Shown: positions 1-10,435 of the stretch, piece by piece
How the letters are laid out: each line of letters begins with the position of its first letter
How positions within the stretch are numbered: position 1 is the stretch's first letter
From: Venturia oleaginea
Taxonomy: Eukaryota; Ascomycota; Dothideomycetes; Venturiales; Venturiaceae
Length of the DNA stretch: 64,000 nt
NCBI GenBank assembly: GCA_013176395.1
Contig: JABMLP010000019.1
Coordinates: 310,001 to 374,000 of the forward strand
Direction of reading: 5' to 3'
The notes under the pieces: model-generated
Seen by the model: only the letters and a program-made list of their open reading frames with translations
Told to the model about the DNA's origin: nothing
Databases searched by the model: none
Translations under genes and position numbers: made by a program

Positions 1-1686
1 AAGGTGTGATAAGGGTCTTGAGGAGAGACTGAGGAGAGAAGAGGAGGTGTGGACTGAAGATTGTTGTGAGGTGAAGGAGGGAGGAGAGATTGGGGTGGAA
101 ATCGTTTATTTATTAACGGCGCGTTACCAGGGCGCGCCGTGTCCGTTACCACGCCCTCACCTGGACTCGCAATGTTTGGGTCCTCACGATGCTTGGCATA
201 TTGGATCTTGGTGTTGTAAAAATACTGGACCCTGGATTTACAACAACGATGGCCAACTCGGAATCTGGACAACACCGGACCCGGAACAAATGATTGGGAG
301 CATCAGGACCGGAGGGTGTCCTACACTAACCACAATATGATGACTCGGGTAGTGAACGGGGGGGAGTAGTTCGACGGCGCCGGTCTATGGACGGGGCGCG
401 GTCTGTAAAGTGACGAAAGGCTTTCTTATCCCATAGAGTTGGGTTTTTGCAATTGTAGATAGAGATGGTGAGCACACGGCACATACGCCATTATATACCA
501 CGTAAAATCTGATTATTATTAACGTACTCCACCACCCAACCGCTCAAACCACCCAACCGCTCAAAATTTCTTGGCACGACCATCTCATGTTACGTCTCTT
601 TAATTTTTTCGCTCTCAACAATAGATTCCAAGTCCGTCGTGCTACTATCTGATTCAGAAGATAACAAAACAGCACACACAGCGAGAACTTAATTTTTTGG
701 AATTTACAGAAGTATCATCTAAAGATCATCAAAACACCTCTACCAGTGGCCGCTCCGGCCTCTAGAGGCCATCGCGCGTTCCTCAGCGTCGATGAGATAC
801 CTCTAGAGTCGCCGTCGCGGCCACGGCAGAGCAAGCACACGAATACATGAGCAAGCTACACGAACGATGCGTCCACCAAAGACAACAGCAACCATCTAGT
901 CACTGTCTCCCGGCTAGTCCATCACCCCAGATGACACTGCAACGCCCCGAGTCGACGAGTCACCGCTAGAACGGCAATACCTTCAACACAACTCAAACAC
1001 CAGACGCCCGGTGTGCAACAATCGGCACCACACACCACTGCAACGACTAGACAACCTCTCCCAACGTCTTGGCAAACCGTCCTGCTACAAGCTGTTGCCC
1101 AGAGCCTTGAGCCTCTCCCCAAACTGTTGCCTCCCAGTTATGGCATTGGCAAGAGTAGGTGCGCGACATAGTAAGTAGTAAGGACGCATAGAAGGAGCCT
1201 ATTGGCGGCAAATCCCCTCCCTGTAAGCTAGCAGACGTAGCCTTGAGCCTCTCCCCAGACTGTTGCGTCCCAGTTATGGCATTGGCAAGAGTAGGAGCGC
1301 GATATAGCAAGCAGGGAGAGCGACTAGCAGCAGGTAGGCTCCGACTATAAGACGGCAGGTCTATAGCACGATCGGCGCCATACAATACGGCAGCTACCAG
1401 ACAGCCTCGTCCACGGGCATACCCGGAGTATCACACCCAAGCAGCGAAATCACGACTACGATGGCTACTATTGTCTCCAGCATCACACAACCAAATACAC
1501 TGCCGCATAGGAATCTGGTGTAAGGCAACTTTCACAAGCAGAAACATACTTAGGGAACCCATTGGCCTTGAGGGATAAGGCGAAACAGATAGACAAAGCT
1601 GAGCATTAGAGGGAGACTGTAGGTAGAAGGATAGCGAAACACGAGGCATTGCCTCTTGAGTCTACATAGCACAGATATACTAGCAG
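1..1686. other. Gene-free left flank of the gypsy element
   Basis: I recognise no gene here. The open frames are short and overlap on both strands, which suggests degraded repeat DNA. The only clear structure is a pair of 76-bp direct repeats (1103-1178 and 1239-1314). The right edge of this stretch carries the AGCAG target site duplicated by the retrotransposon. Confidence 0.5.
1103..1314. repeat. 76-bp direct repeat, two copies 136 bp apart
   Basis: Copies at 1103-1178 and 1239-1314 share a core beginning AGCCTTGAGCCTCTCCCC and differ at only a handful of bases. The spacer is about 60 bp. This could be a local duplication in an old element or part of a larger tandem array. No coding function is evident. 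Confidence 0.8.
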
Positions 1687-1878
1687 TGTGACGGCATGGC
1701 ATGGCTGTCTTGCAGTCACGTGACTTTGTGGTCTTAGCGAGGCGCGCACGGCCACATGTGGCTATGGCGCGACTTCTACGAGTCGCCAGAGTAGATTCCT
1801 CTCTACCTAAGATTCTCTTATCACATTTAGTACTTAGAACAATAGACCTGTCTATGACCTCTTTTACTCGCCGTGACA
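1687..1878 (+). repeat. 5' LTR of the gypsy element
   Basis: This 192-bp terminal repeat pairs with 7572-7763 at 189 of 192 positions and has TG..CA ends. The base differences are T/A in CTATGGCG, A/G in GCCAGAG and T/C in CACATTT. The inferred start of the R region is near 1805, from its complementarity to the primer site just downstream. Confidence 0.96.
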
Positions 1879-1880
1879 TT

Positions 1881-1889
1881 ATCTTAGGT
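1881..1889 (+). other. Candidate self-priming primer-binding site
   Basis: ATCTTAGGT, two bases past the 5' LTR, is the exact reverse complement of ACCTAAGAT at 1805-1813 inside the LTR. Tf1/sushi-type elements prime minus-strand synthesis with the 5' end of their own transcript folded back on such a site, rather than with a tRNA. The chromodomain places this element in the right group. The match is 9 bp; the transcription start was not observed. Confidence 0.6.
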
Positions 1890-2189
1890 CATTCTTTTGC
1901 CTGGGAAGGCCATTGCACGTACGTATCGTGTATTATCCGCAACTGTTGACGCAGACACCGAAAACTGCGCAGGTCAACACGAACCTTGAGAGTCTACGAA
2001 AAGTCTCTGCACCCTCAGGCCCTACGAAAAGCCTACGAACCTTGAGACTCTTGAACAGTCTCCGAAGCCCCACGAACAGCTTCACGAACAGAGAACATTG
2101 ACGCTTTCAACACGAGAGATTGCGCTCAAAAAGAACCCGACTTGCTAGCGACAGCAGACTCCCGACCGACGAACCTTACGAACCTCACG

Positions 2190-3716
2190 ATGACTACTCT
2201 ATACGAAGGCGATACGCGCCTCACCCTGCTACGGGACAGAATTGCCAACATTGTGGAAATGGAAGACTTGGACAATGTAGTTCCTACACAAGATGATTCC
2301 AATGATGACTCTCAGACGCGATATGAACACCTTAAGTTGTTGCCAGGAACTAGGCCTCTTACGAGAACTGTGGACTTCCAAAAGGACAAGCTACCTATGC
2401 AGGCCGACGAAATCAAGGCCGCAATGCTCGCCAACCCCAATACATTTGCAGCTCAAGTTATCAAGTGGAACCGAAAAGAACAAGCCTGGACAGCACAGAT
2501 ACCGATCCTACGAGAGATTATTGAGTAGGTAGTCGACCGAGCAAAGCAACTGTACGACACCGATGTGGATTCTCTACAGACCCAGGTGACCAACATGAAA
2601 GACGACTTGGAAGTCAGCCAGATAGAAACCACCACAGCAGAGGAGCGCAATGCGGAATTGAAGTCCCGTGTTACAGACTTGGAAACACAGTTGGCTACTG
2701 CAGAAAAGCTGAAGGCAGAATGGTTCGACAAGCACCATGAGGCCTTGGTCAAGAATCAAGAGTTGACCAAGCGATTGATGAATGGAGAAGGTGGCGGCAG
2801 CCGTAGCGATTCCTTCTCGGACACAAAGAGTAGTCTCCGCCTCCCAAATCCAGATGAACTGTCAGAGAAGTCCACCGCAAAGGACTGGAAGCACTGGAAT
2901 ATGGACATGCGCAACAAGATCAGTCAGGAGAAGTACGATGATGCAGGTGCCAAAGCCTATATCCTGAATCGAGTGAAGGGAGGTGCCAAAGATGCCCTTA
3001 TAGTTCTGCATGATGCTCTGGGCATGGAACTAGATGAACTGACTGCTGAGCACATGTTTGAAGCCATGCGTGAGCGATTCCAGGACCCATTCGAACTGCG
3101 CAATGCAAAGAAGGCCTACAAGGACCTCTCAATGCGACAATACGGCGACGTCCATGAATTCAAGAACAGCTTCCTTACCCTAGCAGCGGAAGCACAGGTT
3201 CCCAAGAGTAATTATAAGGAAGACTTCTTTGACAAGTTGTACAGCAGATTGCAGGAAGGATTGGCACGAGAGGCTGATGACCCAGAAGTTACCTTTACTG
3301 TGCTTTGCAGCACTGCAGCCAGCATCTCTCGCACCTACAAGGCAGCTTATGAGAAGCGACAATCAGAGATCCAGAAGACTGCAGACAACAAGAAGGACGA
3401 CAAGAAGGCCTTTGGTACATCAGGTAATAGAGGCAACGGCAACAACAACAACAGCCAGAATAGCTCAAGGCCTGGCTCATCTGGAGGTGGATTCCCCATC
3501 CGCAATGCGCAGACCGCTGTGAATTATGGAAGCCATCGCAATTTCGGACTCGACAGAGATGAAGCCATAAAGCGTGCCAAAGAAGGACGCTGCTTCAAAT
3601 GTGGAAACGCAGGACACCTAGCTCGGGAATGCAACCAACAGCAGGTGAATGAACTGACTGCGGACACCGGCGCCTTAATCATCTCGGAACAGCCAAAAAA
3701 CTTGCAGGCCTGGTAG
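2190..3716 (+). pseudogene. Gypsy gag, interrupted by one in-frame stop
   Basis: The gag (capsid-nucleocapsid) frame runs from the ATG at 2190, in good context after a leader of about 310 bp, to TAG at 3714-3716. It is open except for TAG at 2526-2528, which follows residue Glu112; a CAG-to-TAG change would explain it. After the stop come a coiled-coil stretch, a capsid-like domain of the retrotransposon gag family, an Asn/Ser/Gly-rich linker and a C-terminal zinc knuckle (CFKCGNAGHLAREC, CX2CX4HX4C) around 3595-3636. A downstream product could begin near 2589 (first ATG after the stop is in TGACCAACATGAAAG). Loss of the N-terminus would probably inactivate particle assembly. Confidence 0.85.
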
Positions 3717-3734
3717 AAGTCACCCAACCAGGTC
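3695..3734 (+). promoter_or_regulatory. -1 ribosomal frameshift signal between gag and pro-pol
   Basis: The heptamer A AAA AAC (3695-3701) sits in the correct phase of the gag frame (CCA AAA AAC), with the gag stop 13 nt downstream. After a 5-nt spacer, bases 3707-3714 pair with 3727-3734 to form an 8-bp stem (one G-U) with a 12-nt loop. The -1 frame opens directly into the protease. Slippery heptamer, short spacer and stem is the standard retroelement arrangement for making Gag-Pol. Use in vivo is inferred. Confidence 0.7.
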
Positions 3735-6700
3735 CTTTCAATCGCGATCTCGAATTTCGATATATGGTGCAAGAACTTGACCTCTTAAAGGTCTTTGGAG
3801 GAACCCCTCTCGCTTTCGACTGCATTGTGTATTTCAACGGACTGGCCGTGAAACTGAAGGTATTGGTTGATACCGGCGCCAATGGATATGCATTTATGAA
3901 CTAGGCGACGAGCAGAGCGATTGCGACAACTGTTCCATAAGGTTGTGCGTAAACCATTGCCTCAGTCTGCAGTGGCGACAGGATATGCGAATGGAGCAAA
4001 GGAAGACATCACATATGCAACTCTACTTCACATGGAGCTGCAAGGACGACAGGAATACAATATTCCATTCCTAGAGGTTTCACTTGGGCATCACGACATC
4101 ATCTTGGGAAGGGCTTGGATGGCCCACAATCGGGTCCTACCAGACTGTGAATTGCACCGACTGATATGGAAGGGAGATGAGAGGCCTAAGGAGCAACCCA
4201 TCCAGCGACGAGTTGTTATTGACTCGAGCCCAGTCAGTATGACGGCAACTGTCTCAGCCCACACGATCAGAAAGGACATCCTGCGGAGACATAATGGAAT
4301 GGATGCTCAGGATAAGCAGTCCACTAATGGCAGAATGAGCATGCTTCGAAGGCAGGCTAGGCCAGATTCAGACAAAGTTTTATCGCAAACTATGCGGCAA
4401 TCAACGTTCCTCAGTGATTCTGAGCTCTTGGACCTAACTGACGCGAAAGTGACACGAACCTTCCGCGAGCCTACCACGCCCCAACTGGACCGTCTCTACC
4501 AACCACCATCAGTAGAAGACACTGAGGATGACGGCGATCCCAGCGATAACTACTGCGATAGCGACAGTGGTTGCTCAGACCTTTCTGACCTCTCCGACCT
4601 CGAAGACGAGCCTGACGGCACCGAAGACCTTCCTATAACTTACAATACATCATTTGAATGGGACAGGAGCAAGGCGTATAAGGCCATGGACAATGATCTA
4701 CAGAGAAAGGCACATCAGACTTTCATTGCAGAGCTAGATTTCCCTCCAAGGAACTCTGTGAACATCGACCTCAACTTAATTAGTGCTCCAGCATTTCGGT
4801 TGAATCTCAAAGATGAACAGGCAGTCGCTGGTGCAATATCTCTTCATGAGGTGGAACTGTTGATCTGTCAGAAGACTGCTGACTTCGAAAGCTCACTGCA
4901 TGACCCTGTAGCACAGCATGAGGACAGATTAAGGATTGCTCTTGCTACCATCGAAGGCAAGCTTCCTGAAGATGAAACCATTGAAATGAAGGAACTCATT
5001 GCACAGAAATTGCCAGGGAAGCACCAGCCCTTTGTGGACGTCTTCTCAGAAGCAGATTCCAATCGTCTGGCAGACCACAAGAAAGGAGTGGATCATGTTA
5101 TTGAGCTAGAAGACAAGAATGTCGTGCCTGGGTATTGCCCTCTCTACAACATGTCCCTTGATGAGTTGTTGTTTGTCAAAGAATGGCTCCTACGAAATCT
5201 AGAGTCAGGCTTCATCGAGACAAGTTCATCGCCTTTTGCATCGCCACTTCTCACTGTCAAGAAGCCGACTCCTGCGGGGGAGAAGCAGAAATACCGATTC
5301 TGCATTGATTACCGCAAACTCAATGCGCTGTCAAAAAAGGACAGGTATCCTATCCCATTGATTGGAGAAACCATGAACCGCCTATCAAAGGCCAAGGTGT
5401 TTACCAAATTGGATATCAGACAGGCGTTTCATCGCATTCGCATGGCTACCAACTCTGAAGATCTGACGACATTCCGCACCAGATATGGCAGCTTCAAATG
5501 CAAAGTTATGATGGAAGGGCTGGCCAATGGACCGGCCACCTGGCAATGGTATATGAACACAGTTCTCATGGATTACCTCGACGACTTCTGCACTGCATAC
5601 CTGGATGATATCCTCATCTACTCAGACGACCCTTTGACCCACACCGAGCATGTACACAAGGTGCTGCAACGCCTTCGGGAGGCGGGACTTCAATGCGATA
5701 TCAAGAAAAGCGAGTTCGATGTAACCGAGACCAAATATCTAGGATTCATCATTAGTACCAAGGGAATTCGCGTGGACCCTGAGAAGATAGCTGTTGTGAA
5801 GTATTGGAAACAGCCTAAGTCGGTCAAGCAGACCCAAAGCTTCATTGGCTTCTGTAACTTCTATCGCAAGTTCATCAAGGGCTTTGGCCGCATTGCCAGA
5901 CCTCTCATTCGCCTGACCCGGAAGTCAGCCAGTTTCGACTTTGACGAAGACTGCATTGATGCTTTTGAGAAACTGAAACAAGCCCTTACCACTGCACCAG
6001 TATTGGCACTGTACGATCCGTTCCGAGAAACAGTTATGGAGACAGACGCATCCGACGGCATTGTTCCAGGCCAATTATCACAGCGAGGTGATGATGGTGA
6101 GCTACACCCTGTTGCATTCTTCAGCAAGACTATGAACGTTCATGAGATGAACTACGAGATCCATGACAAGGAAATGCTAGCCCTGATTCGAGGCCTGGAA
6201 GAGTTCAATGGTGAACTAAGAGGTGTTCAAGATACCTTCACCGCCATTACTGACCACCGAGCGCTTGAGACGCAGCGATGTTGTATTACACACACATCTA
6301 CCGCATTTACGGCTTGCCAGACACCATCGTCTCGGACCGTGACCTTCGATTCATCTCGGATTTCGTCAAGGAACTGTCGGCCATCCTAGGCATCGACTGG
6401 AAATTGAGCACCGCGGAACATGCGCAGACGGATGGACAGACTGAGATTGTTAATCAGGCTTTACAGACTAATCTCCGCCATTTCGTGGATCATTATCAGA
6501 CGAATTGGTCAGAACTGTTACCCGCCATGGACTTTGCAGCAGCCACCGTACCTCACGATTCCACCGGACTGGCGCCTGCGGAACTGGAAATGGGTTTCCT
6601 ACCACGAATGCATTATGACTGGGATGCCCGCCACAAGCATCCAATGACCTCAGTACAGCGGCTCAATCGGGAAGAAGCGCAGAGTTACAGCACCCGAATG

Positions 6701-7351
6701 CATGAGGCTTGGGAGTTCGCTCGAAATCAACTTATGCAAGCGCAAGGCCGCCAGTCAGTGCAGGCCAACAAGAAAAGAAGACCTGAGGACTTCGACGTTA
6801 ATGACTATGTGTACATTACCAAGAAAGCCTGGAAGACCGATCGACCATCTGACAAATTGGATAACCCTGTGATGGGGCCTTTCAAGATTATCAAAAAGCA
6901 TTACCACAGTTGGATTGTGCAACTTCCTGCCAGCTACAAGATACACAATGTGTTCCACTCAGATCGCCTTCGAAAGGCCGAAGTGGTGTGGCTGCCAGGC
7001 CAGATCAATACCAACGACGTCAATGAATCCTACGCAGTGGACAACCATGTGGAATGGGAGGTGGAATCGATCCTTGGAAGTCGTATTCACTATCAGAAAT
7101 TGCAATACAAGGTAAGCTGGAAGGGATGGGATCCAGATGACACCTGGTACGACGCAGAAAGCTTCAAAAACTCACCTACACTACTGCGACTCTACCACAA
7201 AGACCACCCTGATAGGCCTGGACCACCTGCACGACTGGATAACTGGCAGGATGCCTTTGACCGAGAGATTGATGACCCTCCACATGATATGGATAACGCC
7301 GCAGTAGGCGGAAGGGTGACGAGAATAAGAACAAGGATGATGAAGCGTTGA
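3702..7351 (+). pseudogene. Gypsy pol (protease-RT-RNase H-integrase-chromodomain), frameshifted and deleted
   Basis: Protease is read in the -1 frame from gag; its active site DTGA is at 3869-3880. That frame hits TAG at 3902-3904, and the rest of pol continues in another frame from about 3900, so one indel broke it. The following frame holds the protease flap (HDIILGR), then RT with CIDYRKLN, TKLDIRQAFH and YLDD near 5600, then the RNase H start (TDAS). At about 6270-6285 the reading jumps from RNase H (TDHRALE) into the integrase core (GLPDTIVSDR) in yet another frame. The RNase H end, the HHCC zinc finger and the first catalytic Asp are missing, roughly 0.8-1 kb by comparison with intact relatives. 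The GPF module and a chromodomain (about 7061-7215) follow, ending with TGA at 7349-7351. Confidence 0.9.
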
Positions 7352-7556
7352 TGAAAAGGAGATTGGATGGAAGATTGATGAAAAGTTGATGGGATTGAAG
7401 ATTGATGAAAAGTTGATGGGATTTTGCTGAAATTTTTCGCTCCCTACGGTCGCCTCAGTGGACAGTAGTTTTCCGAGCAAAGGGGCGTTGACCAGGCGTT
7501 TTTTGCTTGGGATTGACCAGCCCAAACGATACCCACGGGCCTCATTTGGCCTTCTT

Positions 7557-7568
7557 AAGGGGGGGGGG
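7557..7568 (+). other. Polypurine tract for plus-strand priming
   Basis: AA followed by ten G lies three bases before the 3' LTR. This is the expected position and composition of the RNase H-resistant primer of an LTR element. Confidence 0.8.
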
Positions 7569-7571
7569 TAG

Positions 7572-7763
7572 TGTGACGGCATGGCATGGCTGTCTTGCAG
7601 TCACGTGACTTTGTGGTCTTAGCGAGGCGCGCACGGCCACATGTGGCTAAGGCGCGACTTCTACGAGTCGCCGGAGTAGATTCCTCTCTACCTAAGATTC
7701 TCTTATCACACTTAGTACTTAGAACAATAGACCTGTCTATGACCTCTTTTACTCGCCGTGACA
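7572..7763 (+). repeat. 3' LTR of the gypsy element
   Basis: Matches the 5' LTR over its full 192 bp with three substitutions, and is followed directly by the AGCAG target duplication. Between the chromodomain stop and this LTR is a stretch with a repeated GATTGATGAAAAGTTGATGG unit (near 7370-7420). Confidence 0.96.
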
Positions 7764-8048
7764 AGCAGAGTAACCAGTATCTACAAGAGCCAGCGGGCAT
7801 TTGGAGATACTGGTTAAGGGAAAAGAGAGAGGACCGAGGGGACAGCTGGTCTTGTTTCAGTGAACGGGGCGAAGTGGGGCGCGGTGGATTATATAATCTA
7901 TCACGTGTCGGCTGTCTGATGAAGTCCTCCTAACCGGACATAGCTGCGTGATTAAGCGGCTGCAACCGAGTAGGATAAAATCAATCAATCAATCAATCAA
8001 CCAGTCCCCTCTTGTGTGCCCAACGGATTCCACTCCACATCAGTCCTA
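7764..8048. other. Spacer between the gypsy and pogo elements, with hairpin and AATC microsatellite
   Basis: A perfect 12-bp inverted repeat (7771-7782 TAACCAGTATCT, 7805-7816) forms a hairpin immediately beside the retrotransposon target site. A short AATC microsatellite is at about 7978-8000. I see no gene. Confidence 0.6.
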
Positions 8049-9815
8049 ACAACAACTTGTTATCTAACCATCCTATGCAAGTCCCGCTGTCCCTGCTCTT
8101 TGGTCTTGAGGTGATCTGCAACATAATGCTCGCTGTCGTACGACGACTTCCTGATCTTGAACACTATCTCTAGAGCTATTTTCGCATCCCTCGACCAAGA
8201 ACTGACCCTGTTGAGCTTGTAAAACGCCTCCATATGCAATATATCGTCTACGATACTGTTGCTTCTGTTTTCGTCGTTGGTTCTCTGTACGAAGCTTCCT
8301 ATTCTCTTCTGAAAGTATTACTGCTGAATTCATTGCTACTTGATATCCTTTGATGAGTTGACCAATTGCTTGACAACTTGGGCTCTGAGATTGGCGATGA
8401 AGAAGATTTCGGACGAGCTGAGCCTGCTGCTCAAGCTGAGCTATCGTACGAGGAGTTTCTGACGTCCACTGTGGCGCTACTCCATGGGGTGTACCTGGTG
8501 GTGAGGGCGTTTTGGTAACTGTAAGCGACGAAAGAACGCGCTGCGGGTCGTACGGAATAATTCCTGTCGCTTGAAAACCGCTCTTAATATTCTGCTCAGA
8601 GAAGATAGTAGGTCGGATGCTTGCATAGATTGATAGAAAGTCCTCTTTATCAATATGGTGGGTTCCCTGACGAACAAGCTCTTGAACTGCTTGGCCGTAG
8701 GAGCGTTTCAAAGGCGAAAAACAGCTTACATCAAGCGGCTGAAGAAGATGAGATGTGTGTGGCGGCATACAGAGTGTGATGATGTTATTCGTACGACAAT
8801 ATTCGTCAAAGTCTGGTGTTGCGTGACTGCTGTGGCCATCGAGGATAAGGAGGCGGTGGGTACCCTTCGTACGAGCTTCGGTATGAGTATTGAAGTGCTT
8901 GATCCACTCAAATCCAAGCTCATCAGTTGTCCAGTCATTTTTGCTGATAGCAATAACCCAATCGGCCGGTAACTGACGGTACCAGTTTGATTGATGTACT
9001 TTTCCAGGAAGGATAATAAACGGCGGAATTGCCCAGCCTGACGCGTTGATTCCCTCAATCGCTGTTATCCATTCATGATTCCCTGGCTGTACAACGGTTG
9101 CTCGTCCGACTGTATCTGCGCTTGTAACCACCTTTGGGGTCGCGATAACCCCCATCATAAAGCCAGTCTCGTCAAAATTGTATATATCCTCCGTAAGGAT
9201 GCCGTACGACAGACGCGTCTCTTCAACACGCTGAAACCACGCGTTGATTGTCGCTGGATCTTCGCATTTTGCACGCTGTGAATGGGATTTACGACTCCAC
9301 TTCGTACAAAGCTCCGGCTGAGCGTTGATGAAGCGGGATATCCAGTTCTTCCCGACTAATGACGGTGGAGGATTCGTACCGCGTTTTTCGAGTAAAGCGT
9401 TTGCCATTCGTCGTACGTCGATAATTTGAGGCGGAAATCCTCGTCGGTCAAGGTCTAGGTTCCACTGAACCAGAGCCTGCTCTTCATGTATTTGTAACTT
9501 TCTCTTTTGGTGGTTAGATTCGCTTCGTGGTTTACCACCTTGAAGACGAGACTGAAGTGTAGATAGAGGAATATCGTACGACGCTGAGATTTGACGTTGA
9601 CTTAAATTTGGATTCGTTTGAAAGCTCTGCTTCGCAAGAAGTAATCTAGCCTCTTTGCAAGCCGATCCGGGGGTTGGTGTTGACACTATCGCGATAATTG
9701 TACGAAGGGATTAGACTTTTTGGTTGGGTGGCCAAGTGAATGGTGAAACACGTTATGTCCTACAATTTTATATATATATTTTTTAGATCTTCACTATCGT
9801 ACAACAAGTTGTTGT
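8049..9815 (-). mobile_element. Fot1/pogo-type DNA transposon
   Basis: The transposase gene is flanked by an exact 13-bp inverted repeat, ACAACAACTTGTT at 8049-8061 and its complement at 9803-9815. TA precedes the left end (8047-8048). CA follows the right end (9816-9817), where the TA target duplication of this superfamily would be expected, so one copy may have mutated. The 1767-bp length suits a Fot1-like element. The element ends are less certain than the transposase, because the repeats diverge after 13 bp. Confidence 0.65.
8073..9686 (-). CDS. Pogo/Fot1-family transposase, DD35D
   Basis: Cut-and-paste transposase of the Tc1-mariner-pogo superfamily, 537 codons with no internal stop. 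Order: N-terminal psq-type helix-turn-helix (residues 15-50, SQRQISASYDIPLSTLQSRL), CENP-B-type helix-turn-helix (about 65-130, ending GKNWISRFINAQPEL), DDE core (about 165-380), basic coiled tail. The catalytic acids are visible as YNFDETGF, LILDGHSSH and LQPLDVSCF, with 35 residues between the second and third Asp, as in Fot1. The frame begins at a GTG (9684-9686) preceded by a stop eight codons upstream, and there is no in-frame ATG before codon 94, which would remove both DNA-binding motifs. Either the start ATG has mutated or a first exon is missing from this model. Otherwise it looks recently active. Confidence 0.9.
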   Translation of the reverse strand: MSTPTPGSACKEARLLLAKQSFQTNPNLSQRQISASYDIPLSTLQSRLQGGKPRSESNHQKRKLQIHEEQALVQWNLDLDRRGFPPQIIDVRRMANALLEKRGTNPPPSLVGKNWISRFINAQPELCTKWSRKSHSQRAKCEDPATINAWFQRVEETRLSYGILTEDIYNFDETGFMMGVIATPKVVTSADTVGRATVVQPGNHEWITAIEGINASGWAIPPFIILPGKVHQSNWYRQLPADWVIAISKNDWTTDELGFEWIKHFNTHTEARTKGTHRLLILDGHSSHATPDFDEYCRTNNIITLCMPPHTSHLLQPLDVSCFSPLKRSYGQAVQELVRQGTHHIDKEDFLSIYASIRPTIFSEQNIKSGFQATGIIPYDPQRVLSSLTVTKTPSPPGTPHGVAPQWTSETPRTIAQLEQQAQLVRNLLHRQSQSPSCQAIGQLIKGYQVAMNSAVILSEENRKLRTENQRRKQKQQYRRRYIAYGGVLQAQQGQFLVEGCENSSRDSVQDQEVVVRQRALCCRSPQDQRAGTAGLA

Positions 9816-10435
9816 CACCGCACGATCATTTGGAATCGTTTTCTTTTATCAGCTTGAAAAATTGGCCAGGGATGGAATTCTCGACAAGAAAAGCAATGGT
9901 TGGTACCATACTGAGTTGGTTTTTGAGTTTTTGGACCCAAGATTGAGAAGAGTTTGATTTTGTTGAAGTTAAAAGTGGTTTGAGTTTGAAGACCAGGAGA
10001 AAGGAGAAGAAGATAATTTAGAGGAATAGGAAAGAGAAAGTGCACGATTAGAAGATGGCGTTAAGGAGGGGTTATGACGATATTATACAGCTTTGTGTCC
10101 GGGAATGACTTGTAAGAATAGGATGAATATATCTCTGCAGAGTGGCCTTGGTAAGTTGATGTCTGTTGATTGATCGAGTTTAAAGGAGCGGAAGTTTTCA
10201 GCTGGACTGGGAACGGAACCGAGGCTTACCGAGAGGAGCCAAGCGAGGCTGAGCAGGCATCTGACTGGACCACCCCTACCAATCGGATGATCATCCATCG
10301 GCGCCTCCGAGATATATTTCTAGTCATATGGTTTATCCTAATGACGCCTAAGGAATTTGTTCTCCAAGTTCTCGTACTTCTGTTCTAATTGCTGCAAGCT
10401 ACTCCTACACCAAACATCAGAACACTCTTGCGACT
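9816..10435. other. Intergenic region upstream of the proline-rich gene
   Basis: No gene recognised. It must contain the promoter and leader of the gene starting at 10436. A purine-rich stretch lies near 9990-10060. Confidence 0.4.

Larger units (their letters stand above)
1687..7763 (+). mobile_element. Ty3/gypsy LTR retrotransposon, chromovirus (Tf1/sushi-like), defective
   Basis: The 6077-bp element is bounded by two 192-bp LTRs, each beginning TGTGACGG and ending GTGACA. It is flanked by a perfect 5-bp target duplication, AGCAG (1682-1686 and 7764-7768). Order inside: self-complementary primer site, gag with a CCHC knuckle, protease, reverse transcriptase, truncated RNase H, truncated integrase, chromodomain, polypurine tract, 3' LTR. 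A C-terminal chromodomain plus gag-pro-RT-IN order defines chromoviruses. The LTRs differ at 3 of 192 positions, so the insertion is fairly recent. It is not autonomous: gag has an in-frame stop, pro/pol a frameshift, and a large RNase H-integrase segment is missing. Confidence 0.96.

Noticed and set aside
922..1879. Overlapping minus-strand frames left of and within the 5' LTR
   Set aside because: They run through direct repeats and LTR sequence and have no protein-like signal.
7905..7955. CTGATGA followed by a GTCC/GGAC stem, resembling a hammerhead ribozyme core
   Set aside because: The obligatory GAAA after stem II is replaced by ATAG, and no stem I/III arrangement with a GUC cleavage site fits.
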